A stretch of 64,000 bases of DNA from Rhyzopertha dominica. Taxonomy: Eukaryota; Arthropoda; Insecta; Coleoptera; Bostrichidae. Within the stretch, counting starts at the first letter, position 1. Every line of letters starts with the position of its first letter. The translations under genes and the position numbers were made by a program. The stretch is taken from assembly GCA_025024175.1 (NCBI GenBank), contig QCXZ01000064.1, positions 44,971,325 through 45,035,324 of the forward strand. Reading direction: 5' to 3'. The notes beneath the pieces were generated by a model. The model was not told the DNA's origin, searched no databases, and saw nothing but the letters and a program-made list of their open reading frames with translations. Below are positions 35,591 to 46,021 of the stretch, piece after piece.

Positions 35591-36150
35591 GAAATTTGAT
35601 GTAAATATATTATAGTGAAAAACAAAAATGTTTACATCACGTTTACAACTTTTAATCACCTCCGGTTTAAATGGAAATGCGCTTCCTGTACATTTTTGAT
35701 AAAAAATGAANAACTGTATTCAAAAAATATTGGTTTACAAAGAAATTGTGCAAACTTTCNAAAAATCCACCAAAAAGCTTAATCGAGGTANACCCTTACA
35801 AACCGATATTTTACAAAAACTCACCACAATCTTATTAGTCCATTTAAATGTAGAAAAATGCAAAATTATATTATTTATAAAGATTTGAGATAGTGGTTTC
35901 CATTTTCTCATCCGCTGTTGATAAGTGTGAATTTTTAGTTGAAGTAAACCAGATCGTTGAATCTTAAAATTTGTATTTCTAAGCCGACTTTGGACTCTAG
36001 TTTGTCTTTATTCATGACTACAAAAGGAAAACCAGTCATGAAGCAAATTTTTCTTTTTTTTTAATATATAAAAAACTTTTGACATTCCTTAAAAATTCTG
36101 ATATTAAAGTTACATATATAGGCTTTGCAGGATCAAATTCTTACCACAAA

Positions 36151-36331
36151 AACACAAAATTAATTTGATCATGGAACAGTACATTGATTTACAGAGAATA
36201 AAATTCTGCAGGGAGAAAATCAGACACGACGACACATGGTTAGTGGCTGTTCGTGTGTCTGATTTTCTCCCTGTATAATTTTATTTTCTGTAAATCAACG
36301 TACTGTTCCTTGGATTAATTAATTTTGTGTT
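36151..36331. repeat. Hairpin, about 77-bp arms
   Basis: The arm AACACAAAATTAATT...GGGAGAAAATCAGACAC (36151-36226) pairs with 36255-36331, its near-exact complement, around a loop of about 28 bp. A very strong fold-back. Confidence 0.88.
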
Positions 36332-36595
36332 ATATCTACAAGAATACAAACGACTCAACATTTACTGCATTCCTAGTTAAATTATCATTGTAATTCGAGG
36401 GACAACGAACTGTGTCATGTTAAAATTAGTGTATTTCGTAAATTCCTGAGTACATTCAAGATACTTACACAGAAACCTAACTCCGCGTTCGTTTCGATGC
36501 AAACGCTGGAGATTGTATTTTGTGATTTTCGAACTTGCAAATTTACATGTTACACGGATATAACTCATTATGGTAAACTTTCCTACGGCACTTAC

Positions 36596-36770
36596 CTTAC
36601 AATGAGACTTATATGTGCAAAGTACAATGCTAAAACAACCGACAAAACCGGCAGATTGATGAACAGAAGCACCACGCTGCACCAACACAAACGGATCACA
36701 CCTTCACACCGCCCTACGATTCGCGATGGCGGATCACGTGTTCAATTTCTGCATACGTCATATGTGCGAT
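36596..36770 (-). promoter_or_regulatory. Promoter-proximal first exon of the TE-borne gene
   Basis: A CpG-bearing, GC-richer patch in an otherwise AT-rich element. On the minus strand it ends in a consensus donor at 36596/36595. It lies 1.5 kb upstream of the acceptor before the CIDE-N start codon. Transcription start not determined. Confidence 0.35.
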
Positions 36771-37111
36771 GCTGCCATACTATGTTACGGTTAAGAGGCA
36801 GAAAAAGTTATACCCTGTATATGCAATTCAAAATTTTGTATAACACACGCACAGTTTTGTTTGTTTATGTCATTTTTTATTATTACACATAATAAAAAGG
36901 AAGCTCTCCGTAAGACCCGTAAGAAGTTTCTAAACATTACTGAAAATGCGGTAGAAATATAAAGCTTTGTAGAAAATAAAACACAAAAATGATGGATTTA
37001 CCGCAAATCTTCTTGTCCTGGCAGCACCGCGATACAGGGCACGCGAAGCAATGTATGAAAGCGCGCAAATTCCATATAAGGACTTGGAGGAAATTAGCGG
37101 GAATTATGATT

Positions 37112-37358
37112 GAGGCGTTGATATGATAAACGATATATGTCCAAAAATTCATAAATGAGTTATTGGCGCCACTGGATTTGTTAAGACGTATTGCACCATA
37201 TACCATTGTTGTTTCTGGTAAAAACAATATAAACACCGAAATATATAAGGACGACAGAAAAAAAATTGCATTAGCTCTTCAACTTTTTGCGTTATTGTTT
37301 TTTTATTATCTCAGAACTTACCTTTCGGACATATGTCGTTTTTCATATCAACGCCTCG
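37112..37358. repeat. Inverted repeat with 31-bp arms
   Basis: GAGGCGTTGATATGATAAAC... at 37112-37142 pairs with its complement at 37328-37358 with a few mismatches, about 185 bp apart. Confidence 0.8.
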
Positions 37359-37525
37359 ATTGAGTGTCCATAAATAATAAGTAGTGGTACATACATAAGT
37401 ACAGGGTGTTTTACAACTCCAATGCCATAACTGGTATATATGTTTCTGAGATCATTCTGAAGCAAAAAGTATATACAATATGGAGCTATTACTTATATGT
37501 CCTAAAATTAACTGTTTTCTAGATA

Positions 37526-38479
37526 TACAGGGTGTCCTGCATTATGCAGGCAATCTCTTGGAATCTGAAAACTGGTACTTACAAAACCCCCCACATTTTA
37601 TCGTTTAACTTTACGGTTACGTATTTTTTTCAAAAATATGTGTCGTTTTGTTTAATCTTTGGGCCTTTTAAACAAAAAAGGTACTGTCTCAACAGGTTTC
37701 TGTTGACCCTTTCCGTGAAAATTGCGGTTGAATGTTACGATTCACATTTTCAGTGCTTAACTAAATATTTTTTTATCAAATTGGCCGTGATGAATGATAA
37801 AACTGTGTTTGATGTCATTGTGATATTGACATTTTGACAATACTTTACATTATTGCTGCAAAATTTTTGAAATAATAATAATAATATAAATGAATATATG
37901 CCAACGTATTCATTTATATGAATATCTCATTACTATTATTTCAGAATTTTTACAATTTTTTGTCCAAAGATCAATAAAACAGTGACATTTAAGACAGCTT
38001 TATTATTTATCACGGCCAATTTGATAAAAAAATGATTTAGATAAGCAGTAAAAGTGTGAATCCTAACACTCAACTTCAATTTTCTCGAAAAGGTCAATTT
38101 TAACCGCATGAACAAAGAGTACCTTTTTGTTAACAAAGACCAAAGATAAAAATCACGATTTTTTTTAATCGTTAACTCTTTTAAGGTTAGGGGATAAAAT
38201 GTGAGGGGTTGGACCCCTCCCTCACCACATCATTTATTAAAAAAATGTGCGCATCGTTTTAAAGCCTCAACTTCAAATAATAATAGCCAAAATTGGATAA
38301 AATTATATCAACCAGTTTAAAAAATATTTTTGAAAAACTGTTTCTCTTCCTCCATATGTTTAAGTCAATATCTCAGTAGGCGGGCGTTATTTCAAAAAAA
38401 AGGTATACTGTAATATAGTGTTATTCTTACCAGTTTTCAGATCCCGAGAGGTTGCCCACATAATGCGGGACACCCTGCA
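37526..38479. mobile_element. Fold-back element with TRCAGGGTGTCC ends
   Basis: A 954-bp unit. Left tip TACAGGGTGTCCTGCATTATG and right tip (complement) TGCAGGGTGTCCCGCATTATG are flanked by TA on both sides, as expected for a Tc1/mariner-type TA target. The arms match over several hundred bases (TTTTTATCAAATTGGCCGTGAT at about 37770 and in complement at about 38030). The 101-codon frame at 37532-37837 (+) and the 66-codon frame at 37936-38136 (-) are mirror reads of the arms, not independent genes. Similar tips occur at 37400 and 38480, suggesting nested or tandem family members. Confidence 0.8.
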
Positions 38480-38559
38480 TACAGGATGTTTTTACATGAC
38501 CAGTATACATAAGTATCTCAAAAATTGTCGTAATATACATAGAAGAAAGGTCAAATTTT

Positions 38560-39129
38560 ATATGGCCCTAGATTTGCCGGTCGCCGAAGACCCTGTAGCC
38601 CTGTACCATGCTTTAAAGAGCAACCGTATAATAATTATATTATATTTTATATTATATTCATGGATGTGATAAAGTATGGTGATAAAGGCAAGTCACATTG
38701 CATTAGAAGTCAGGTTTTGTTTTCGATACCCTTTACTAACTCTTCAAATCTTTAAAGTTTTCAAATCAGCTTTGTATGTACCTGATTATAAAAAATATGG
38801 TATTATGTCTCGTATTTGTGTTATAGTATTGTCGGTTGGGCCAAAGTCATTAAATAACACCACTCCTGCATTTGTAAACATTATACAAAATGTGATTTAT
38901 ATATAGAGAAATACCTATATAAGGCTATCACGTTTTGTTAAATATAATAATATTAAAATTGAAAAATAAACTTATTTTCAACTCAGGCACACAATATAAA
39001 GATAAAAAATATAGTATTTAGATATAAATGATTATTAAAACCTATCTAATAATCTGATTAATTTGTTTCTTTGCTGTTTTATATATAAAATGTTACTGTG
39101 CCATAGTTTAATACTTTTCAAAAAAAGAA
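38560..39129. other. TIR-element interior, no gene recognised
   Basis: AT-rich; the short + frames (76-83 codons) carry no recognisable motif. Confidence 0.4.
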
Positions 39130-40140
39130 TTGTAAATTTTAGCATAATTTAGTAGTTTTACATAGATTTTCACCGTTTTCTCTGTTTAATCTGTGTAAGT
39201 TTACATGATTTATGTATATTTACATTGTATTGTAACTATAGTTTTGCCATAAATATTAATGTAAAACTAACATGCTAATTAGAGTAAAATCGCAGTCATT
39301 TTTTACAGTAAGGTAATATTACATGCGCAGAGTTAAATATTACAACAGACTGTGTAAAAAAAACATTTACATTGTGGCATTTTCAATAAAATATTGTAAA
39401 TTAGACACTATTTTGTAATTTTTCACAAATTTTCCACTGGTTTTTCTATTTTTCTGTGTAACTTTACATGATTTATGTATATTTGCATCCAATTAATTGT
39501 AACTTTAGGGAGTCTGTAGTTTTGCCAAGAATTTCAATGTAAAATTAACATTTTAATTAGTGTAATATTGCAGTCCTTTTTTAACGCGATGTAATATTAC
39601 TGAACTAGAGTTTAATATTACAATAAACTGTGCAAAAAACCAACTATTTTGTGGCATTTTCAACAAAACAATGTAAATTTATACACTATTTTGTAATCTT
39701 ACACAGATTTTCCACTGGTTTTTTTCTATTTTTCTGTGTAAGTTTACATGATTTATGTATACTTGCATCCAATTAATTGTAACTTTAGGGAGCCTGTAGT
39801 TTTGTCATGAATTTCAATGTAAAATTAACATGTTAATTAGTGTAATATTGCAGTCATTTTTAACGCGATGTAGTATTACTCCACTAGTGTTGAATATTAC
39901 AATAAATTGTGCAAAATAACAACTATTTTGTGGCATTTTCAACAAAATAATGTAAATTTATATACTATTTTGTAATTTTACATAATTTTTCAACTTCTTT
40001 TTCCATTTTATATCCAATTTTACATGCTTTATGTATTTGTACACCTAATTGAATTGTAACTTTACACAGACTGTAATTCTGCCATGAATTTCAGTGTAAA
40101 ATTAACAGGATAAATGCTGTAAAATCACGGTCATTTTTTA
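39130..40140. repeat. 279-bp subterminal tandem repeat, about 3.6 copies
   Basis: Units recur at about 39130, 39410, 39689 and 39965. Each carries ATTTTGTAATTTTTCACA, TTTACATGATTTATGTATA, GTAACTTTAGGGAG and TGTAATATTGCAGTC words. Adjacent to the right end of the TIR element. Confidence 0.85.
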
Positions 40141-40148
40141 CAGTGTAC

Positions 40149-41550
40149 TAACAAAGTCAGTTCAAACTGCCTTCTAATCTGTCTAATAGCAATTCTATTA
40201 ACGCACATATTTTTCAGTTAAAAAAAAATGATATCGTCTCTAATCATAGAATGCAATATTATGAGAATGCTAGATTCNCATCCCTACAAGAATTTTCCTT
40301 AAGAATGGTTATTTTAGAAGAGGTACATTCCGCAGTCTTTAACAAAAAAAAATAATTGTGTCACAAACAACATCTCGTTGAAAATGTTGCGCTTACGTAG
40401 CCCCATTATTGATTTAAGCCTGTTACACATCTTCAATTGTATCGAAAAAGCTTATTTCCCTACAATGTGGAAGAAAGTAATCGCAATACCTCTACTTAAA
40501 AAGTCTAACCCTGAAAACTAGTCGGATTTACCTTTGATTAGCATCTTACCTGAAACTTCAAATCTGTTTGAATCTATAGTCTACGAACAGATATCTGACT
40601 TTGTCTTTTCTAGGAAAATCATTCTCGATGCTCAGTGCGGATGCAGACGCGGTCGAAGCACTCCTACTGCACTAGCTTCAGTCATTGATGATCTCATTTC
40701 AGCTTATGATAAGGGTTTAGTCAGTGCTTTGGTTTTGCTCCATTTTTCAAAAGCGTTCGATACTATTAATCATGGTATGTTATGCGCCAAACTAAAGTCT
40801 TGCGGTTTCAGTAGTTTGTCGGTACAGTTTATTAGATCTTACTTGGGCGATAGAACTCAAGTGGTAGAATAAAAATAGTGTCTCCTTTGAATTGTCAGTT
40901 AGATCTGGTGTTCTGCAAGGCTCCACATTAGGATCTCTGCTTTTCATAATATGTGTACGTCTGATATAGCGAGCTCATTTCTTCATTGTAAAGTAATAAC
41001 TTACGCCGACGATACACAGTTGTATTTTAGTTTCGGTAAACATGATGTCGCAAGGGCTGGAAAAATTCTGAACGAAGAACTTGAAAAATTAAGAAAATTG
41101 TCTGCTGAACATGGCCTTGAATTGAATTTGTCCAAGTCGTAGCTGATGGTCTTTGGTAATAAAAGTAGTCCGAAATTTCTTAAATAATATTTCAATGTTT
41201 ATATAGATTGCTCAAGATTAAATTTTGTTGATCATTCCCGCTGGAATCTTCATTTGAGTTGTTTCGTCCATGCTGTACAAAATTCTTCTCATACATGTGA
41301 AAACTTGAGGTCTAAGTTTGCCCCTCATTCATCTACGCACTCACGTGATACACGAAAGAAAGCTAAGTATTTGTTGCCTCGCCATCGCTCTGTTATGTTT
41401 GTTCGCTACTTCACATACAACGCTGTAAGGCGGTAAAGCTGTAAGGCTGGCCCTTCCGAGCGAGTTTAAAAAAAATAAATATTAACAAATTTAAATTTAA
41501 ACTAAGGCAGTCCTTTTCCGATCGTCAGATTGCATGATAACCACGACTTC
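40149..41550 (+). pseudogene. LINE B reverse transcriptase
   Basis: The frame 40534-40872 includes LLHFSKAFDTINH (first catalytic Asp retained). The frame 40951-41142 includes ITYADDTQLYFSFG (YADD box intact) and NEELEKLRKLSAEHGLELNL. Stops at about 40521 and 40870 and frameshifts near 40930 and 41145 interrupt it. The C-terminal part continues in broken frames to LPSEFKK at about 41470. Confidence 0.85.
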
Positions 41551-42310
41551 CTTAGCTCATTCGGACTCAATGAGGTTCGTTGACTGTTATATATTATTCA
41601 ACTAATAGGTTGTTTAATATCGCTTTTGAATTTGTGCTCTATTTTTTTTATTATTGATTCTATTTTTTTTTGCTGTCCTAACTAATATAAATAGTTGAGT
41701 TTACTCTAAGGATTAAGTAAAACAGCTACAGGTAGAACTTGCCTTTATTACTTATGTAATTATTTTTTATATTTGGTGAGCCTGTGTTTGGTTTCTTCGA
41801 ATTTTATTTACTGATGTGCTAATATATTTTACGACATGCGTAAATTTAAATGTTTTTAAGAAACTTTTATTTTCAATCACACACACCAATGAACACTTAT
41901 TGCTTATTTATAAAGTTAACATTTACAATACGACTGGAATGATAATTTACGATTACGAAATTAGCGGAGATCTAACTTTATGTGTGTACAGTAAGATGGT
42001 TAGTGTTAGACTCTCTTCTGAAAGACAAATTCATTATACAGTTTCAATGTTTCAAGCAATAGCTTACTATCTCCAAAGACCACACTTGAAGACTAACCTA
42101 AGGAGATAAGACACCTGTTGATAATAATAACTGAAGCGTAAGACGCATAATCAATTAACAATAGGGGTATTCATAAATTATATGTATTAGATCAGATACT
42201 ACCGATGAGGACAGTGGCTCAAATGAAGTGCCATTGTCTAATTTATCCGAATCAAGTAGACATATCGAATAATTATGTCGCGAGGACACGACCATGTTAG
42301 GTTGGCCGAA
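41551..42310. other. LTR-unit interior, right side, no gene recognised
   Basis: AT-rich. A 97-codon + frame (41816-42109) has no recognisable motif. Just before the right LTR the + strand reads SDTTDEDSGSNEVPLSNLSE to a stop at about 42272, which could be the tail of a lost protein. No polypurine tract is evident before 42311. Confidence 0.4.
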
Positions 42311-43233
42311 TGTTAAATGTCAATTTTTGTATCTGCGTTATTATTAAAATAAAAGGTGTTTTTGTACGTTTATTAATTTCTGGCTATGTTTAGAATCGCT
42401 GTTAATAAGATAAAAACTAAAATCGAAGCGAATGCGTATGTGTGCGATTAATTGTTTTGGCGAGAAAATATCAGAGTCGCGAGGAGATGCAAAAGTAGGC
42501 AATGAGTATTGATGTGTCATTTTTGACAGAGAGAAATGTTCTTGATTTTGGCTCAGTGAGAGTAAGGTCTTTGGCCATGATGTGCCTCAGGCAGAGAGAG
42601 TAAGGTCTTTGGCCATGATGTGCCTCAGGCAGAGAGAGTAAGGTCTTTGGCCATGTTGTGCCTCAGGCAGAGAGAGTAAGGTCTTTGGCCATGATGTGCC
42701 TCAGGCAGTTTTAAACCCCTAGCGCAGAGTGCCCGGTTAACAGCCGTGGTTCCTTCGAGTGGGTGACTTGCATTCCGGGGGGTAATGCGGGCTGCTCGAA
42801 TGACATAGTTCTGGTGGAGAGGGTAGCCTTATTAGGTGCCCCCGATCCGGGCTATTGGAATGCGACCCTATAGGCCTTAGGGTGAGCGTTCGGGGAAGCC
42901 TCTACTATTTCAGGTTGACACTAGCTAGTTGTTGAAGAGAGAAAACTAACAAGGTATTCATAACCACCATTGACTCATGATGTAATCTAAGGGATATACC
43001 ATGGACAGGATAAGGATGATGCCCTGGGGTGAAAACCCCTCTGTGAGTCTTAAATGTATCTGTTTGAGGTTAACGGATGAGTAACTTATGTNTTGTTTTT
43101 GCATCTCCCGCGCGTACGTGAAACCGCCTTGTCTGTCCACCGGAGTGACCGCATTGTTATGACCCACGGATGAAGGCGGCGATAATGTAAGTTTTTCTTG
43201 ATTATTCCCGCATTAGTTTTTCTATGTTTTTCA
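42311..43233. repeat. Right LTR-like repeat, 923 bp
   Basis: About 99.5% identical to 28219-29139, with a 2-bp insertion (GACATAG versus GACAG). It is followed by the CACC duplication (43234-43237) and then LINE A endonuclease homology. Confidence 0.88.
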
Positions 43234-43237
43234 CACC

Positions 43238-44200
43238 ATAACCGTTATGCAACAACCGTCTTGTATGACAGCAGCAGTCTTACCGACAAAAAAATCACCC
43301 CGCGATACACATTGCGATTTTAAGAGCCACATCACAGTATGGGATTACAGTTTTGGTGCAGAACTAACAAATTGGACAGAAATTAATAATCTTCAACTTC
43401 TCCACTTTGAGATCTGCTGCAGGTCTTAGTGACAATCTGAATTCAAATTCTACTCATAAACTCAACATCAAAGCTAAAAAGGAATTTCAGAAAAGTAGAC
43501 TGGGGAAAGCTCCAACACATACTCGACAGAACACTACACTGGATTACCGCCAAGCCGAAAAATTACGGTAGGAGCAATCATTGCTGCCGCAACTAAGAGC
43601 ATCCCTCGAAGATAAAGAAAGCTAGCTAAAGAAAAATAAGCATGCTTGGTTGGGATATAGACAGCGAAACTCTATATGAGGAATATCTAAACACCAAAGA
43701 CCCAGAACTCGCAGACGAATTACAAGGCTTTGGTACTGCTCGACAAGAGAAATGGTCGCAAACCGTTGCTGAATGAATTTTAAACAATCAAGGCGAAAAT
43801 TTTTGGTGGTCTCTTAAGGGCGCTTGGATCAAGCACGCCGTCTGTGAGAGTCGACCCAACAGAAACCCCAGACCAGTTACCAAACCACATAGTCTCTATA
43901 TACAGAGCACCTAGCGACAAGAAACACAATAACAGCCATCAGAAAAGAGCTATCTAACCAAAAAAGATGTAGGCCTTGACTGGATTCAGTTCCTAACTCA
44001 CATTGGCCAGTGTCCGTCGGCTGGCTGGCGAAGTTTTATTCCGACATCCTCTGGACTGACAACTTACCACCAAAACTTAAAAACTCAAAAATAATCTCAT
44101 TACCATGGTCTGGAACAAAATAGGGATAAGCCGGGGTTACAGGCCTATAGCACTACTCAATTTTCTTTACAAGGTAGTGAAAAGGCCCAGTATAACCGCA
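43238..44200 (+). pseudogene. LINE A endonuclease C-terminal half and RT start
   Basis: 43247-43429 reads a degraded DFNSH-type block (DFKSHITVWDY) and a WTEINNLQLLH segment, the end of the endonuclease domain. Further on, broken frames give a WLAKFYSDILWTDNLPPKLK stretch with KIISLPW, the RT finger region, then a degraded RPIALL motif. One domain half lies 15 kb away at 27876-28218. Confidence 0.75.
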
Positions 44201-45224
44201 TATCTGCAAATATTATTAATGTAAATGTGCAAACTTTTACAATGCTGGCGAGTGTTCGGCTTCTAAAAGGGATCTGACCTTTTGCCGATAGATCTATTAT
44301 AAAAAAAAAGCAAAATGATTACCCAAGCTTGAGTACATCACATCACAGGTCATCACATATTCAATCCACATGATTGTACATCTAGTATCTTACTTTTGTG
44401 TACTACTGCGCATTCCTTCTTGTACAATATGCAACAGCATCTTAACAGCACCCAGCTGATAAGAACTTGCAATACCGCAGCTCCAAACTACATTACCTTT
44501 CAAACTTCGCATAGCCGTGTCTCAACAACATGTACAGCGTCGAAAGAAACAACACCTTCTTATGAAGCTTGAATATACCGTTATTTAGCCGTCGTACCAT
44601 TAAACATGCATAACTAGAAGACAAAGCTATTTGCACTGTATTTCACCAACTTGCTATATCAATACAATAGCTTGATACTGCCACTTCTTAGTTTCTATTA
44701 TGGTTTAATTTCCAAACTAACTGTGGCGCAGACATGTACAACCGGCTACCTCTGGAGGCAATATGGCCAGCTAGACCAATGTAGCATATGACCAAAGAGG
44801 CTGCATCGAAGTGCTAAGGTGGCCTCCCTATTTAATTAATCCTTTATAGAACTGACTGTTGCGCATAATACATACAGCCGACTACCTCTGCAGGCAATTT
44901 GGTCAGCTACACCGATGTAGCATATGACTAAACAGAATGCACCGAAATGCTAGGTGGCCTCCCTATCTAACAATAACATTTAATTCATATCTTTACTTTT
45001 AATTAATATGTTAGTTACATGCATAAGTAACAGTGAACAGTCACATCGCATCATAGAGCTAAATAGCATCTCTAAAATTATCAGTAATACTCAGATGCGT
45101 CATCCACGATTTTAACAAGTAGTCATTATACTACAAGGAACAATATTCAACGAATATTCAAATTGCATCACAGCACAGTTCGAAATAGCGTCTTTAAAAT
45201 TAATGCCTGTGAGTGATAATCTTC
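44201..45224. other. Sequence splitting the LINE A RT; 135-bp-spaced repeat
   Basis: RT homology is interrupted here. A diverged direct repeat of about 115 bp (44721-44840 and 44856-44970; shared words GGCAAT, TGTAGCATATGAC and GGTGGCCTCCCTAT) lies within. Origin unknown; possibly another decayed insertion. Confidence 0.45.
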
Positions 45225-46015
45225 CACAATCATGAAACACGTTCCTGTCGAGCAAGCGGGGTTCAGAATAAAACCCAAGCTGCTGCGACCAAGTTTTCGG
45301 CCTCATAATATTCATAGAGCGGGTTTCCAAAAACGAGAAATAGTTGTAAGTGCAGCATATGAAACGGTACGGGGCCAAAGACAAACATACAAATTCTTCA
45401 CAACATTGTAAAACAATAACGAAACTCATCGACAACATGTTCAGCAATTGCACCTTTCGACTACATGTAGAAGGAGAACACTAAACAAAGACCTGCCGCA
45501 TGGATCAGGCCTCGCTCCGATCCTATATAACCTGTACATGTCAAATATAACTGTAACCCGGTCTATAAAAATTAAGCCAAGTGTAACCAAGACCGAGACA
45601 TGCTTCCACTTTGATGGTAAAGAGAAACTTTAACGGTCGAATTAAAGGAAGTCCGTTCAACAAGTACCTGAAGTATAACCCTGGATTGCACACTATGCTT
45701 CAAGGCACTTAGGTAATTAATGTTGCTGCAAAGCTAAACACAAGAAACAACATTATCTCTAAACTAAGCGGCATTATGACATAATAAAGTACCTCCATAC
45801 ATCTGTAGCGTTCTTTCTAAAAACAGGACAGTTGCTGGGTCTACATTACCAAGGAAAACGTGTCGCCTGACCAATGTGGAGCATGTGCGGACCCTTCACA
45901 AATGAGCAAAATCTGAAAGTACCTAGCCAATGAATGGGAAAACTGGCGAAGCCAGTGCACATTTAATGGCTTTTTGGGGCCACTCCGTCGGCTGTCACTT
46001 GCATTGAAAACCTTA
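45225..46015 (+). pseudogene. LINE A reverse transcriptase, C-terminal part
   Basis: Reads HVPVEQAGFR, a YKFF block, then RRRTLNKDLPHGSGLAPILY (the LPQGSVLAP-type motif), and NLYMS. The YADD region is deleted between NLYMS and a KPSVTKTETCFHF segment. Later broken frames contain AAKLNTRNN-like and NEWENW pieces. The 61-codon frame 45448-45633 covers the best-conserved stretch. Confidence 0.75.
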
Positions 46016-46021
46016 GGATTT

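Larger units (their letters stand above)
34088..36770 (-). pseudogene. CIDE-N-domain gene carried by the TIR element
   Basis: Minus-strand gene model. The first exon is about 36770-36596, GC-richer, ending GTAAG|GTAAGTG. The next exon is 35106-34992, after acceptor GTTTTAG; ATG at 35097, MPFCFKVWNLNRDKK. Exon 34929-34778 gives STLVLESDGTEI and ETFILLSKEERW. The join at Lys-Ala is in phase. These two coding exons together form a CIDE-N-like domain, the interaction module of DFF/CAD apoptotic-nuclease regulators and CIDE proteins. Further exons are 34623-34205 (CTNWQPEVQKEYRLKEKK, ending INILINQWTT) and 34147-34090 (KEDASLLQTSAPCIVILTEG), all with GT-AG borders. The 34623-34205 exon contains two in-frame TGA codons, so this copy is probably dead. 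That region recalls the C-terminal part of SAMD3-like proteins; this second resemblance is tentative. Confidence 0.6.
31331..40144 (-). mobile_element. 8.8-kb TIR DNA element carrying a CIDE-N-like gene
   Basis: The ends are short inverted repeats starting ACTGTAAAAA (31331 on; reverse complement ending 40144) flanked by a 4-bp duplication GTAC (31327-31330 and 40145-40148). LINE B coding homology resumes on the other side. Next to the left end is a 42-bp tandem repeat (31498-31790); next to the right end is a 279-bp tandem repeat (39130-40140). Both are rich in TGTAAAATTAC-type words that also occur at the tips. No transposase was recognised. The interior carries a minus-strand gene (promoter-like exon, zinc-finger-like scrap, CIDE-N exons) and several hairpin or fold-back units. 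Four-bp duplications occur in several DNA superfamilies, so I leave the class open. Confidence 0.75.
30285..41550 (+). mobile_element. LINE B relic (jockey-like), split by an 8.8-kb TIR element
   Basis: Endonuclease homology at 30285-31330 and reverse-transcriptase homology at 40149-41550 belong to one element. The cut falls exactly at the GTAC duplication of the inserted TIR element. N to C: VAHLNINLVQ, an SERWLSNDVDL block, a degraded YRPPNSS-type strand, a GDFNIN-like motif, then the linker (RRFDVSEFRKSLESIEW). After the insertion follow AIPLLKKSNPEN, LPLISILPETSNLFES, LLHFSKAFDTINHGML, a degraded GVLQGSTLG and ITYADDTQLYFSFG. The C-terminal tail ends near 41540 (LPSEFKK). Frameshifts and stops throughout make it non-functional. 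Confidence 0.8.
28219..43233. mobile_element. 15.0-kb LTR-bounded composite insertion
   Basis: Two direct repeats of 921 bp (28219-29139) and 923 bp (42311-43233) begin TGTTAAATGT and end TTTTTCA, the TG...CA ends of LTRs. They are flanked by a 4-bp duplication, CACC (28215-28218 and 43234-43237), and the LINE A protein homology resumes on the other side. The repeats differ at only about four positions plus a 2-bp indel and one N, roughly 99.5% identical. The interior has no recognisable gag or pol: it holds 110-bp tandem repeats, LINE B, and the 8.8-kb TIR element nested in LINE B. No convincing primer-binding site or polypurine tract was seen. It is best described as a non-autonomous LTR element or a composite that used LTR sequences; see findings for the age conflict. 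Confidence 0.8.
27800..46015 (+). mobile_element. LINE A relic (jockey/CR1-type), split by later insertions
   Basis: Endonuclease and reverse-transcriptase blocks of one non-LTR element occur in order but in separate pieces: 27876-28218, 43238-43560, 43620-44200 and 45225-46015. The first gap is the 15.0-kb LTR-bounded insertion at 28219-43233, whose CACC duplication flanks it exactly. The second gap (about 44200-45225) holds unidentified sequence including a diverged tandem repeat. Both strands of evidence, continuity of the protein homology and the target duplication, show that the pieces were once adjacent. Many stops and frameshifts mark it as long dead. Exact 5' and 3' ends were not determined. 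Confidence 0.8.

Noticed and set aside
37532..37837. 101-codon + frame
   Set aside because: It lies in the arm of a fold-back and is mirrored by a minus frame in the other arm; not a gene.
28219..43233. A CRISPR array, integron or plasmid-like interpretation of the direct repeats
   Set aside because: The repeats are long LTR-like units in a eukaryotic context with introns and LINEs; no spacer pattern or prokaryotic gene exists.
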